Shown here: piece by piece, positions 1 through 11,141 of the stretch
Layout of the letters: each line of letters begins with the position of its first letter
Numbering within the stretch: position 1 is the first letter of the stretch
Assembly: GCA_033558025.1 (NCBI GenBank)
Contig: JAUCEF010000005.1
Span: 2,914,001 to 2,978,000 of the forward strand
DNA: 64,000 nucleotides
Direction of reading: 5' to 3'
From: Phytophthora sp. 'mugwort'
Lineage: Eukaryota > Oomycota > Peronosporomycetes > Peronosporales > Peronosporaceae
The notes under the pieces: generated by a model
Databases searched by the model: none
Told to the model about the DNA's origin: nothing
What the model saw: only the letters and a program-made list of their open reading frames with translations
Position numbers and translations under genes: made by a program

Positions 1-834
1 AATGGTAAACAAAGACTAAGATAAATCTCACTCTCTCTTTTTGCATTGTTAACCGCAAGTGCGAGATTAAACGTGGTCCAAGGATCGACATTCAACGCTT
101 GCATCTTGAACACAGCTGTATATGATTGATTGTCTTTGAAACCGCCGTTGTTGACGGCAACGCCACGAATACATCTCCGGCCTTGTCGCATTCGTGCGAC
201 GAAAACTAAGCTGTGGCGCTCAATTGGAGGGATACATTAGCCTGGCAAGTTGGCTGGCTTGTAGGAGTTATGTCGACGGCAGATTGGCATCAACGTTGGA
301 TTGACTGGCTGTTTAGAGATCTCAAACTATGTCTAAGATAGCCGTGTATCCTTGTTTGTCAACCTTCACAAATCGCGCCCTATTTAGAATAGCCACTTAT
401 GATATGTCCTTCTGTTTGACTAGAGCACTATGGATGAATATCCTCACCGTTCCGACAGTACTTAAGCGGGACTAATACAAGCTTTAACCCCCCCATTCAC
501 CGTACATAATTGACACTTACTGTTTTTGAGCTCCATGTATATTGAGTATACATGCCTGGCTGCGTTCATCTCTGTTAGATATTGTATTTGGAAGGATAAG
601 GGTGGGAATTTCCTATTTATAACTCGTTTAATATGGAGATTTACATGTGGGGCGGGTATGTGAGCTCTATTTGACAAGAATGTAGAACGAGACATGTATA
701 CTCATTAGACATTTTGCTGCACCTTTTATTGGAGTCGGTGCGACATCAGGAATCCGCTTCGAGGAGCGGTGACACAGAGAGTAGAATCGAAACGGAATGG
801 ATTATCTTTGACACGCAACAACCTAACGTTGTCC
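1..834. other. gene-free stretch
   Basis: I see no convincing coding region. Short open frames exist on both strands but have no recognisable motif and no coding-like composition. Confidence 0.5.
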
Positions 835-1060
835 TTACTCGTTCGCACTCTCCGCTTCTTTGTCGCCTTCGTCTGCGTCGTCTTCCTTGCGCTTTCCGCC
901 CGGAGCGCGCGTCGCCTGGTACTCCAGCGGGATGTTCCTCCCACAACTCCAGTCTTCGTGGTAGACCTGAAGGCAACAATACGCAGCCGGGTTCAGCTGC
1001 ACAACTTGCACGCCCGCTGGTAGCGCTTGTTCACCCCGTTGCTGTCTTGTGAAAGTCTGG
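835..1060 (-). pseudogene. possible C-terminal tail of a piggyBac-like transposase
   Basis: Read on the minus strand, this stretch gives a short Cys-containing peptide (KRYQRACKLCS), then after a stop or frame change a Tyr/Cys/Trp-rich stretch (AAYCCLQVYHEDWSCG), and it ends in an acidic Lys/Glu/Asp tail at a TAA at 835-837. This order resembles the cysteine-rich C-terminal end of oomycete piggyBac-like transposases, where Cys pairs are followed by a conserved aromatic stretch and a charged tail. No catalytic part is present nearby. The assignment is by pattern only and is tentative. Confidence 0.35.
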
Positions 1061-1608
1061 GTTTTTCAGCGGGACGTGCCCGTCTTCATACCGGGCACGC
1101 CGCGGTCGTGGGGAGTGCGCTGTCGCCGGTACAATATTGTCATGTACAGTATCAGTCGTAGGTTGTTATATTAGCATAAGGAATTAAAACTATAGCAAAG
1201 AGAACATATCTTGGCGGCCGCCTGGAACTCAGCGGCGCGCTGTTGTAGAAGCGATAAATCCCAACTACGTGGTACTCCCGTCGGCGCCTGGGGATGGCCG
1301 GACCGCGTTGCACAGGGCGACAGAGGGGATCGACTTGGCGTCAACTCTCTGCGATCCCTGTCCCAGGTGCAGCTTTACTCCACAGTATACATCAAGCCTG
1401 AATGTTACACAGCATACATGCTTCGAATGAAAAAAATATTTCCCACGTATGTCGAGTATATATGCTAGACTTAGCCAAAACAAGTGACGGGCCTAATGTC
1501 ATTTTTTTTTATCTGCATGTCGTCAGCAGGTGCGGTATCCTCTTACGAGACCACCACCGCCGCGAGGAGCAGCCTTACGCTGTCGCCCATATCGACAGGA
1601 TGATCGAG

Positions 1609-1860
1609 CTATTTCGCGGTGGGTCTCTTCGGCCTCTTGGCGGTCGTCTTCGGCTTCTTGGCAGTCGTCTTCGACTTCTTGGCGGTCGCCGCTTTCTATG
1701 TCGCCGGTTTCTTGGCAGATGCCGCTTTTTTCGGCTGAAGTCAGCTTTTCAGCTGGAGTCGGCTTCTCGACTGGCGTCGGCTTCTTTGCACTTGTCGTAT
1801 CCGCACCCTCACCAGTAGCCGCCTGTTGCGCTCGCCGCGCTACTTCACGGTTGGGCAGCT
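1609..1860 (-). pseudogene. lysine-rich linker-histone-like tail, broken
   Basis: On the minus strand this reads as a Lys/Ala/Pro/Thr-rich peptide with repeated AKKP, AKKS and TTAKKP units ending at a TAG (1609-1611). This is the composition of a histone H1 C-terminal tail. It has an in-frame TAG at 1696-1698 and needs a frame change in the A-run near 1729-1735 to connect to the upstream VEKPTPAEKLTSAEK part. No winged-helix (H15) globular domain is visible upstream, so it is a fragment. Another lysine-rich nuclear protein would look the same. Confidence 0.4.
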
Positions 1861-2924
1861 CATAAGCTTGTCTCTTACCGTTGGTGTCGGGGATGAATGT
1901 TGATGTCGAGTCACAGCGGCCCTAGCTGCTGCGGCATCCAATTCTGCACAATAACAGCCTAGGGTTTGTACAGCACACACCATGCATACCAAACCGTACG
2001 TACAATACTTTGTCATCTCGGAGCGGGTCCGTCGCGGAGCTTCGTTGCCTGTCATATTCCCGCTTCTTCTTGGCTCATGCACTCGTCGTGGCGAATTCTG
2101 GATTGATTGGTGGCCGCCAGCTGCCAATGGGTGCTAAAATATCGAGCGAACTGTAACTTACAGATACAGTTGACTGAAAATTGCAATACATCGGGCGGGG
2201 CGGGGCTCACAGACTACAAGCCCTGTCCCGTGCGATGATTTGCAGCAAATGCCTCCTCGGTGCACATGGTTTGCTTCCTATGACATAAAACAAGTGCACA
2301 CGATGCACATCTCGGATACATCTATTCTCTACCCCCTTTCTCCGTGCATCTGCAAACAAAAAAAGGAAACTAACTTCAGAAATTCTAGCCGCATATCTTG
2401 GAATTTGTATGAGCGTTCAAAATTTCCAATCCATATCCTATAATTAAGCCGGAAAACATGTCTACTCGATATACATGTGAAAGTTTTCACGTGTACACTG
2501 GATATACATCGGTAAATGAGGGGTTATATCAGACGATGCAAATCTTCCGACAATGTGCCAAATATACAAAAGTCAAGTATGTAGGATCAATGAGGTATTC
2601 TCATTGGACCATTTTGAGGGCGGATGTCATGCCACGCTAGCGAGCGCAGGCGAGCATGTCTGTTGTTTGCATGCCGTGTGGGTAGCACATCTTCGGAGAG
2701 CATGTGTCTTGAATACATTACTGCGGCGTTATCAGATCAAATTCTCTATAGTTTGTTAGTGAGGTTACCAACTAGAATGAACAAGTGCATTTTTTATGTA
2801 GTGAGTTAGTCCATTTTCACAGTATCGTGAAAATGATAGGAATATCCAAACCTATAGTGCATTTTTAGCCTGCTTTCACTGGTGCTTTGGTTTAGGACCA
2901 GGCTTGAAATCTCGCTACCCATTC
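1861..2924. other. gene-free stretch
   Basis: Only short open frames are visible, none with a recognisable domain. A 95-residue minus-strand frame (1840-2127) could be an extension of the lysine-rich fragment downstream of it, but shows nothing I can name. Confidence 0.4.
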
Positions 2925-3230
2925 CAGCTGGTTCAACTTCGAGCTCGGGAATTCACAAGGTCGTGTCGACCACGAGTGTCACGTCGATTGGCCATGGGCG
3001 GAAGGCGAAGGTGTACGACTCGCGGAAATGGTCGATCGATATACGTTTGGCGTCGTATAGACCATCAAATGCGTCTTCCGTCTTGGATAGCTGTGCAAAT
3101 GGAGTAAATGCATAGGAAGGACTCGTCTTGACAACTTCCGCACGTGCACTCAGAGTCTGGTAGATTCACAAGGCGTCATGTGTGGCTGTATCCATGACGA
3201 GACTGCGGCCCATTGAGCTGAACTGAATAG
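2925..3230 (-). pseudogene. fragment of an unrecognised protein
   Basis: The minus strand has an open frame of about 75 residues (roughly 3150-2925) without a start codon. Its composition looks coding (for example AFTPFAQLSKTEDAFDGLYD, then HFRESYTFAFRPWPIDVTLV). It continues upstream through one stop codon into MGRSLVMDTATHDAL at about 3210-3170. I do not recognise the family. The mixed hydrophobic and charged pattern is unlike the chance frames around it, so it is probably the remnant of a real gene or transposon protein. Confidence 0.35.
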
Positions 3231-4999
3231 AACCCATCCATCAGTGGAATGTTCGCGCACATCTATCCTACATAAACATGCAAAAGGACGAAGTGTTATG
3301 TTTAAAAATATCTATTGCCCAGCTATGTGCTCCGCGCAATCCCACCGACCCTAGTGCTCGCTGCGCTCGCTGGGGAATAACCTAAGCCTGCTATGGCTCG
3401 CACGCTTCGCCTCCGCTTGATCAGAGGACATGACACCCGCCCCCCCCCCTGCCGCCAATCACAAGGCTAAATTACTCTTTTATACTTGTTTCTTGTATTG
3501 TTTGTCAGTGTCGGCCGATCTGCACCATTTGGCTTACCCGGTGTATAGTCTCCGCTTAAGTATTGTCGGCAGTTTGATGATGTTCCATAATCAAACCGTA
3601 ATGTAAAACGACTTACCTGACGGTTCGTCCCTAAAAGGTGTCGTCGCCGAGGGGCCTGTCGGTACATGTACACCGCTAGACCACTCCACGAAGCACATAA
3701 ATTTGTTTCAAATTGATGTGTGACCCACATCGCAACCAATCCAGTAAAATCGCAAGCTCAATAATAGGCCGATAACAAACGTTTATTTATGTATTATCTG
3801 TATAGATTGGTTGGTTATTTATCGTCTAAACAATACGATATAAAAAACGTTTAAAACGGTCTGTTATGGAGATATATATTTTTAACCAATAGCAACTGGC
3901 GAACAGTGTGACTGCACATTTTTCATAATTCGAGTTTTGTGCTTCTACGAAACGATGACATTGATGAGTGATCTAGCGTCGTAGATGTCGTATAGCCGTA
4001 ACGTGTACAAGCTGTGCGAGCCGACGTGTATGGACGTTTAGGGTGCTTGGTGAAGTGGCCCCAAAAGGGCTCTGGGCTTTCGGCCCATACTTGAAATTTT
4101 GGAATGAGGTGCTGATTATCTGTTCAAAAAGGGCTCGAGAGGAAGCATGTCGTTTGCGGGGTGCTAGTACAAGGTAATCTTATCGTACAGGATTTCAATA
4201 ACTAATGGCATCGACTAGACCTCTTTGAACCGGAAGGGTCGCTCATGATGGATGCCAAAGGTGACATCAGATAAAAAATCATTTAGGACCAAAAAGACCA
4301 AAATAACTACCTAGTTGGTTATAAAAAAAACAAATTCTCATAAAATACCATTCTATAATTATTTGTTTTTACCGGTACTACATGTACAGTTTAATAATCC
4401 AACCAATCTATAGCGTGGTACATGTATTAGTGAGTCTCTGTATTTGCTCTATCAAGCATGTCCAAGTTAGCTTAGGGGTTGGACGCCTAGCCAAGCTACA
4501 GTAATACTTTGTCGCAAAGGAAACGGTAAACCCTTAGTACCAAGCATTGCCCTTCTGGCGCGAAGCTTCCGAGCGTTACCGGTAAGGTGTTTTGGGACCG
4601 AGCATAACGCGGAGCGTGGCGGCTTGTTAACCCGCGACTTAGTAAGTATAGTTGTCGGAGCTTACAACGCACCGTGACACAAATTACATTCCGCAATCTC
4701 GAACGGGTGTACAGTATTCCCGACATATGATAGAGTAAACTAGGATGTGTTGCCAACACTGTTGGCCTAAAAATCACGCTTGACTGTTTAGTCACTCCCC
4801 CAAACTTCATCCTGAGTACGTTTATGTTAAACAGCTGCCCAAGCTTGCACTGTACCCTCAAGTCGGTTGGATAGTTTACGCTCGTGACTGATAAAACAAA
4901 ACTTTCACGGCATTCACAAGGTATCATCCATTCCGGCTTTTGCTTCATCAATTGCACCTCGCAGAACTTTCCTGGCAGATCACATTGTGTATATTATTG
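3231..4999. other. gene-free stretch, AT-rich
   Basis: AT-rich DNA with a C10 tract at 3440-3449. A 153-residue minus-strand open frame (4496-4957) overlaps the start region of the next gene but has no recognisable motif; I treat it as chance. Confidence 0.45.
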
Positions 5000-6289
5000 A
5001 TGGTATCCTGTTTCGCGAACACCGCTTCAACTCTCCTGCTCGTCGCAGCCTCAGTTCTGACTTCAGTACCTCATGCGACGGCTGACTCATTCTGCACCCT
5101 GAGTGCCTCCGAAGCTTGCACAGTTGAAAGCTTGTCAACGTTCTCCGACGATGGTAGCGTACTTGTATACCCAGGAGGTAACACACGTTGCGCCTTCGGC
5201 AACTATCAAGATTCCTTGACTGGGTTTACGACGAACTCAACGTACTTCTTCCAGGTGTTCCCGAACATGAACAACGACAAGTCGAAGCTGTTAATTTTCT
5301 TCCAGGGCGGAGGTGGCTGTGCGGACAACAACACGTGCGCCTTCGGTTTGGAGTGCTCGCTTGCTGATAATGCGCTGTTTATCACTGTTGCTACTGTGCG
5401 CGGGGCCGGAGTTATTGATCGATTCATGGTGGACAACATGTTCAAGGACTGGAACGTCGTATTCGTGCCATACTGCACGGGTGATGTTCATGTTGGCAAC
5501 AAGATTTTTCCTGTTTTTGAGAGTGGATTGGAACAATAATTGGGCAACCCGCAGTGCCTTGGAAAGGATTTTCCCATGTACATGAATGGATACAACAATT
5601 CCAAGTCAGCGCTGGACTGGGCGCTGGAAAACTTCCCGGACGTCGATAATCTGGTTGTCGGAGGCGCCAGTGCCGGTTCGCTGGGTGCTCAATTTTTCAG
5701 TGCCCGTATCGCTGACATGTGGGACATTGACGCCAAGGGTACGCGGTTTTCAGTCATCGCAGACAGTTATGTCGGAGTCTTGCCAGAGAGTTACTCTGTG
5801 CCGGAACTATTGGAGTACTTCGGCGCTTGTGAAAGTGGGTATACTTTTCCTGCGGTCATTGCCGCGATTTGTGACACTAGCAATGCGACGATGACTGATC
5901 TAGTCGAAACTCTTATCCACGGCGAACCCGACGCTCACTGGCTTTTCATCAATAGCAAAGACGACGAGGTCCAACGGTACTATTACCCCCTTGTGGAGCA
6001 GGGGATACAGGGATACCCATTCTCGAATCTAATGTCAGCAGAAGACCTCTACAGGAACATGTCGGTGATGTTGGATGCCTACCAAACTGTGAGCCCGCGC
6101 ATTACCACATATTACGTTGAAGGCAACCACCATGTCTTCCCGGTGGACAAAAACTTTACGAGCTACAAGAGCGAGGAAGGATTACTTCTCGGTGGTGTTA
6201 TTACCGAGTGGCTTGCGTCCAACTCAAGCTCAAATCATCCCACCATCATCGCGAATGTGACTGGTGCACTGGATGTCGCCCCTATCTAG
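5000..6289 (+). pseudogene. secreted pectinacetylesterase/Notum-family hydrolase with an in-frame stop
   Basis: The family removes O-acetyl or O-acyl esters; in plant pathogens it is thought to deacetylate pectin during wall breakdown. I place the start at ATG 5000 rather than the upstream TTG at 4940, because it begins a typical signal peptide (hydrophobic core LLLVAASVL) before the mature region. The oxyanion-type FFQGGGGC motif is at about 5299-5324, followed by a CTGDVHVG stretch. The nucleophile-elbow motif GGASAGSLGAQ has its Ser at 5669-5671, then ADSYVG (candidate Asp 5762-5764) and GNHHVF (candidate His near 6128). Length and order fit the family. A TAA at 5537-5539 interrupts the frame after about 180 codons. 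Everything downstream stays open in the same frame to 6289, so a single substitution would explain the break. It is probably a recent pseudogene, unless it is an assembly error. Confidence 0.85.
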
Positions 6290-6510
6290 CCGGGATCCAT
6301 TCGATCGGAAAGTGAGTGTGACATGGCTGAAACGGCCACATCTGACTCAATCGCCATTGCGGCCTGAGCGACAGCTCCTGCTCCTTGTTAAGTACAGCCG
6401 TTTCAGTTGATGGCGTGAGCACCGGATTGAAATGTTGAACACTTCTGTACCATGCAGAGATAGACTCGTAAAAAACTATGCATGAATAGCATTCAACGGG
6501 TAGACTATTA

Positions 6511-6537
6511 CTACCTCCGTTCCGAAAATAACGTGCA
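6511..6537 (+). repeat. left terminal inverted repeat of mariner element
   Basis: 27 bp starting CTACCTCCGTTCC, preceded by TA. It pairs with 8158-8184 with two mismatches. Confidence 0.92.
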
Positions 6538-6661
6538 TTTAGCACCGAATGTGAAGTCCAGAAGAACGCATACCCTTTTCAACAGATCCCGCTCCAAACC
6601 GTTTCGTACCCACCATTTCAGTTCAGTTTAAATTTCCCGCCCGTTTTCAAGCAGATCGTGC

Positions 6662-8086
6662 TTGGCTCACTTCGCGTTGCCACCCATGGGGCAGATCACC
6701 GAAGAGCTCGCGCAAGCATTGTGGGAGACGCTCCTCCTCGACAGCACAAAAGGAAGACTCTCCCATGGCGACATTACACGGATTGCGGACAAGTTTAGGC
6801 TGGGCCGCATGGTTGTATCTCGCACTTGGAAGAAGGGACTGCGCACGAGGGGTAGCCGCGTCGCTGCTGTAGTGAAGGCCGCATAGCACACTCGAGGTCG
6901 CAAGAAAGTGGATCGTGTCGCTCTCTGTGAACAAGTAGCTCAGCTCAAGTTCCCGTGGCCTCTCTTAAAAACCAACGAACACTTCAGCTTGCTACCAACA
7001 TCAGCGCCTACCTGATCCAACAACTCCTCAAGGAGGTCTGCCTACGTCGCGCACTGAGGCGTACCCGCCTCTTGCTAACGACCGGGCACAAGCAAGGGCG
7101 GTTAGATTACTGCATGGACCGCGTGATCCCTACGAAGGACGAGGCCTACATCTTCGATCCGATGTACGAGTGCCGTACATCTGGATGAGAAGTGGTTTTA
7201 CATGAAAAAGGTGGGCAAGAAGGTGTATGTGCTGACTGGTAAGGACGACGTCCTACTTGAAGATCTGCCCGTCCAAAGCAAACAGCATATCAAGAAAGTC
7301 ATCTTTCGCTGTACTGTGGCCCGCCCTCGAGGAGAATTTGATGGAAAAGTGGGCATTTGGCCTATTGCAGAGACGCGTCTGACGCAGCGTCGGAGCGTCA
7401 ATCGTGCTGCTGGAGTAGAGGGGATACAGCCTGTTCCGATGACCCGGGAGATCGTTCGACGGAAGTTTGTGGAGGATGTCATCCCAGCAATCAAGGAAAA
7501 GTGCCCACAGAATCAGAAACACATTCCAATCCGGCTGCAGCAAGACAACGCCAAGCCGCATCCCTTGGAGAGCGACGCCGCGGTGGTTGCGGCAGGGTGC
7601 ATCGACGGCCGGATGATCCAACTGATCAACCAGCCAGCTTAAAGCCCCGATCTGAACTGCAATGACTTGGGATTTTTCGCCAGTATTCAGTCGCTTCAGG
7701 AGCAGACGCAACCCCGAACGCATGAAGACCTCATTACAGAGGTGGCGCAAGCCTTCGCCGAGACTACGTCCAGCGCGCTGAACAAGACGTTCCTGACACT
7801 GCAGCACGTGATGGAACACATTATGCACTGCGGTGGCGGCAATGACTATCGATTCGGCCACATGCAGAAGGAGAAATTGCTGCACGATGGCCGACTTCCC
7901 ATCCCACTGCGTTGTGGCGAGCATGCGCTCTTCAATGCGCGCGCAGCCACGCAGGACGCATTGGCCCATGAACCCTCATTCCATAATGGCTGGGCGGAGC
8001 ACGTACGCCGCAGTCTTTGTGATTGTTTCTTTCCGCTTCCCTATTTCAATTCATGCGCATGCCAATCGGTCAGTCTAGCAGTATAG
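6662..8086 (+). pseudogene. mariner DD39D transposase, decayed
   Basis: This cut-and-paste DDE transposase acts on the flanking inverted repeats. The first part (about 6662-6886) is a helix-turn-helix-like DNA-binding region. The catalytic core contains HLDEKWF (Asp at 7184-7186), then QQDNAKPH with the second Asp near 7543, and SPDLNCNDLGFF with the third. I count 39 residues between the second and third Asp, the DD39D spacing of plant-type mariners. It is interrupted by a stop after the N-terminal part (near 6884), by a stop and frame changes around 6950-7190, and by a TAA (7640-7642) where the family has Gln in QPAQSPDLN. The C-terminal region continues open to about 8086. It is inactive as a transposase, though the ends could still be mobilised in trans. 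Confidence 0.9.
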
Positions 8087-8157
8087 GACATGCAAGACCT
8101 TAATCACTTTATAATCCTTAACAACAACGAGGAGGAGCTATGCGCAATTTTTTCAAA

Positions 8158-8184
8158 TGAACGTTATTTTCCGAACGGAGGTAG
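8158..8184 (-). repeat. right terminal inverted repeat of mariner element
   Basis: The reverse complement begins CTACCTCCGTTCG and matches 6511-6537 at 25 of 27 positions. It is followed by TA at 8185-8186. Confidence 0.92.
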
Positions 8185-8186
8185 TA

Positions 8187-9003
8187 TATAATAAGGCTGT
8201 TTCGTGCAGCATGGTCCATTGTGATTTTGATGCAATGAGTAAGCAGCACTTGCGTGACGGCGCAACCTTTCCAGATTCACGGTCCTCAACCTGAAATATC
8301 GAGTTTTGCGTTAACCGACTATTTGGTGATAGACAGGCTTTCACCCTCTAGAGCTGACATGAAATGATTATTGAGTACTGCACCCAACTGAAAAAGGAGG
8401 GGTGAACGTCATATAAACCGGCCAACGGAGAAGAGCGGTCGCGAGCGCGCAAGGTGCCCGCGAAGCAGGGCCGCGCGGTATTTTTTTTTTGCGGAAGCTG
8501 GCCCAGCGCCGAGCTTTCCAGCGAGCCGAGCACTGTAGCGGGTCGAACATACAACCTTTTCCTCGCAAGCGCAGCGACTGCCTTGCGAAGCAAAGCCCAA
8601 GCCATCGGCTTCCGGGGGGGGGGGGGGGGGGTAACGTTAACGGTGATGTGACACATTCAATACACACGTAAGCTTAAGCGAAAAATGTGACGCGGCGAGT
8701 TAAGCGCAGCAACGCCTGTCTATTAGGCCTTTGTCGAAGTTATCATATATGTCGTAAGTGACGTCGTCATATAAGAAATTAAGCAGTGTGTGTGTTTAGT
8801 ATATCCGCTCGTCAAACATCTTGACACGGCAGTTTCTGTAACCTGGTCGATGGTCATATACCGCATCTACTTTCCACTACCCTATCTACCTTGCCGATTG
8901 CTGTAACTGACGAAGACGCATAGCTACTCGAAACTAACTCTCTCATTTTCGAACTCACTCTGTTGTTGCTCAGTCACGAACCTCCCTGCCCAAGACATCT
9001 ACA
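8187..9003. other. gene-free stretch with G18 tract
   Basis: No recognisable gene. It holds an uninterrupted G run at 8614-8631 and an AT-rich part at 8690-8960. Short frames around the G run are low-complexity artefacts. Confidence 0.45.
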
Positions 9004-10455
9004 ATGTGTCCCCCTTGCCACCATCGTCGCATACCCCGCAACAATCGACGTTTCAAGCGTCTACAACGCCTACAACAACGCGTACGTCTCGGCGCGCAGT
9101 GTCCAGGCCAGAATCAACGCCGAGGACGCGCTCAGCCCGTGCACGCTTCGTCCAAGCAGATCATTTGCAGTCGACGTTGGCTATGCTCAAAGATCGAGAA
9201 AAGGCTCGGCGCGATGAACTCAGTCAGTTTACCACCGAGCCGGACGACAAAGACCTGGACGTCACGTCGACTTTCCCCATACGGGATGGGATCTACCGAG
9301 ACGGTGGAGTCGAAGCCGTGCTCAGGTTCTCTAACTTCCTTCCCAGAGAGCAGAATAACCTTTGGTTTCAGTGCGCAGCCATGTCCATCATTACTGGAAC
9401 GTAGGACGTGGCTGGCGCTCAACATTCGCTGATAAAGACGTATTCTTCATGATGCGTGTCGGGAAGTGTGGCGGATCGTGGGAGATGCTGTCGCTGATTT
9501 TCAAAGTGAAGATCCCCACTTTCGTCAAGACAGTCACGGGGTTCATCGAAGTGGTCACTTCAAAGCTGTACGAAGAATGGGTGTACTCTCAAGCCGACCA
9601 GTCCAACATGAAATCTCTAGTGACGTCTGGCCACACATTCCATAACTTCCCAAGGGCCGTGTATGCAACGGACGTCACCTTCCAGCAGATCAACCGCCCG
9701 GGTGGCTCGACGGCTGAGGCTATGCCTTTTTACAGCGCCAAACACAGACTGTATGGATTTAAGGTAGAGGTGTCAGTAAATCCACGCTGGCTCACCATTA
9801 ACTGCACTCGACACGCCCGGGACAACACTGCGGATATCACGCTGGTCAGGGACAACGGGCTTTTCATCAGTCAGCTCATCGCAAGGGAGATGGCGAGCAC
9901 CGACTTCCATATAACGACCCCCTGGTGTCGGACTACCCGGATCAATGGGCACTTCTACCGGACAAAGACTATAAGGTCTTGCAGACCATCTTCGCTGCAT
10001 TCATCCCAAAAAGGAAAACAATCTTGCTCCAGAGGAGCAACTCTTATCTCGATTGACCGAGTGATTGTGGAGATTTCCTCGGTAGAATGTGCGGCCTTTG
10101 GCATACTTGTGCGGAAAAGTTCCACTGGAGTGAAGGTCTCTACGGCGATATATTCCACGTGTGCGTGGGTCTGACTAACTTCCACGTGACGATGCATCCC
10201 CTCCGTGAAGAAAATGGCCTGATCTACCGTCAGTTCCACAACCGTCTCCTGGCAATTGGATTTGCCATGAAGAAGAAGCGCCGTCAGAATCAAGACAGAT
10301 ACCGCCGAAACAAGCGCCTCCGTCACCAGATGGAGCTCGACGTTCACCCAACACATGACGGCGAAGACAGTTCAACGATCTCAGTGATGACGAGTCAGAT
10401 ACAACGCAGATGGCACTGCCACTGTAAGAACGGAGATCTCCATTGTCTCAAATGA
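9004..10455 (+). pseudogene. DDE_Tnp_4 (Harbinger-like) transposase, frameshifted
   Basis: This is an oomycete-type DDE transposase of the Harbinger/DDE_Tnp_4 group. The N-terminal region is in one frame (about 9006-9404). After a frame change near 9380-9420 it continues with FADKDVFFMM and a long open stretch. The first catalytic Asp lies in YATDVTFQQ (about 9669-9695) and the second in NTADITLVRDN (about 9825-9857). Another frame change separates the third motif region (about 10070-10090). The C-terminal part CGLWHTCAEKFHW ... GLTNFHVTMHPLR (about 10088-10205) is in a further frame and ends in a Lys/Arg-rich tail. Frame changes and a TGA around 10055 show that it is dead. No terminal repeats were identified. 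Confidence 0.8.
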
Positions 10456-11141
10456 CATGGTAGCTGACTAGGAGGGAGGTCTACTCATTTTATCTGCGTT
10501 TTCTTATGTTTTCTGCAAAGAACATTCGAAACGTGTAATGCCCTCGTAGGTTTTCGGGTTTAATCGATGGCTTCCAGTTCCTTGCGTATGGCTCAGGATC
10601 GGAAGGGTTACGCGTCTTCTTTGTTTGAGTACAAATGAATAGCGAAGGCAGGCGAAAGACTATCCAAATACGGTCGGACGGACCTACGAGCCCGACCTTT
10701 CCTAAATTATGTTCACTGTGGTTGGGGTGGTTGATAGCTGCCGGAAAGTTGACTGCTTTCGTTCGAAAAAGAAACTCCACCTTGCTACATGTATCATTCT
10801 ACAACTCGACTAATCCAGTACTAGAATGTGTAACCAGGTCGCTTTACAAAATTGCTTTTTTTTATCGCTGCTTAAATCGATACACTTTGGTAAGCCATCA
10901 TTCTTTCGTGACCGTCCATAACCTCACCAGCGCGCTCAATCTACGACCAAGTAACATACCGGCTAGATGAAAGGACTCGAGCAGCCAGCAGTTATGGCAA
11001 CGAGCAGTACAGCAACAGACGGTCGATAAGTAGACTTCCAGACGACGCCGCGTGGACATCTTGATGGCGATCAAGTCCCCAACTTACGCATAGCGCCCAA
11101 CACGAAGAGGCCTATAAAATTTACATCAAGAGCATATCTGC
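10456..11141. other. gene-free stretch
   Basis: No recognisable coding region; a 111-residue plus frame (10635-10970) has no motif. Confidence 0.45.

Larger units (their letters stand above)
6509..8186 (+). mobile_element. mariner element (plant-type, DD39D), about 1.67 kb
   Basis: 27-bp terminal inverted repeats are at 6511-6537 and 8158-8184. They begin CTACCTCCGTTC and differ at two positions. The element is flanked on both sides by TA (6509-6510, 8185-8186), the expected target-site duplication of Tc1/mariner elements. The ends resemble those of plant mariner-like and Stowaway elements. The element is 1674 bp between the TA dinucleotides and contains one broken transposase gene. Confidence 0.9.

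Noticed and set aside
4496..4957. 153-residue minus-strand open frame before the pectinacetylesterase gene
   Set aside because: No motif and no signal or membrane pattern. It overlaps the likely promoter of the neighbour and looks like chance.
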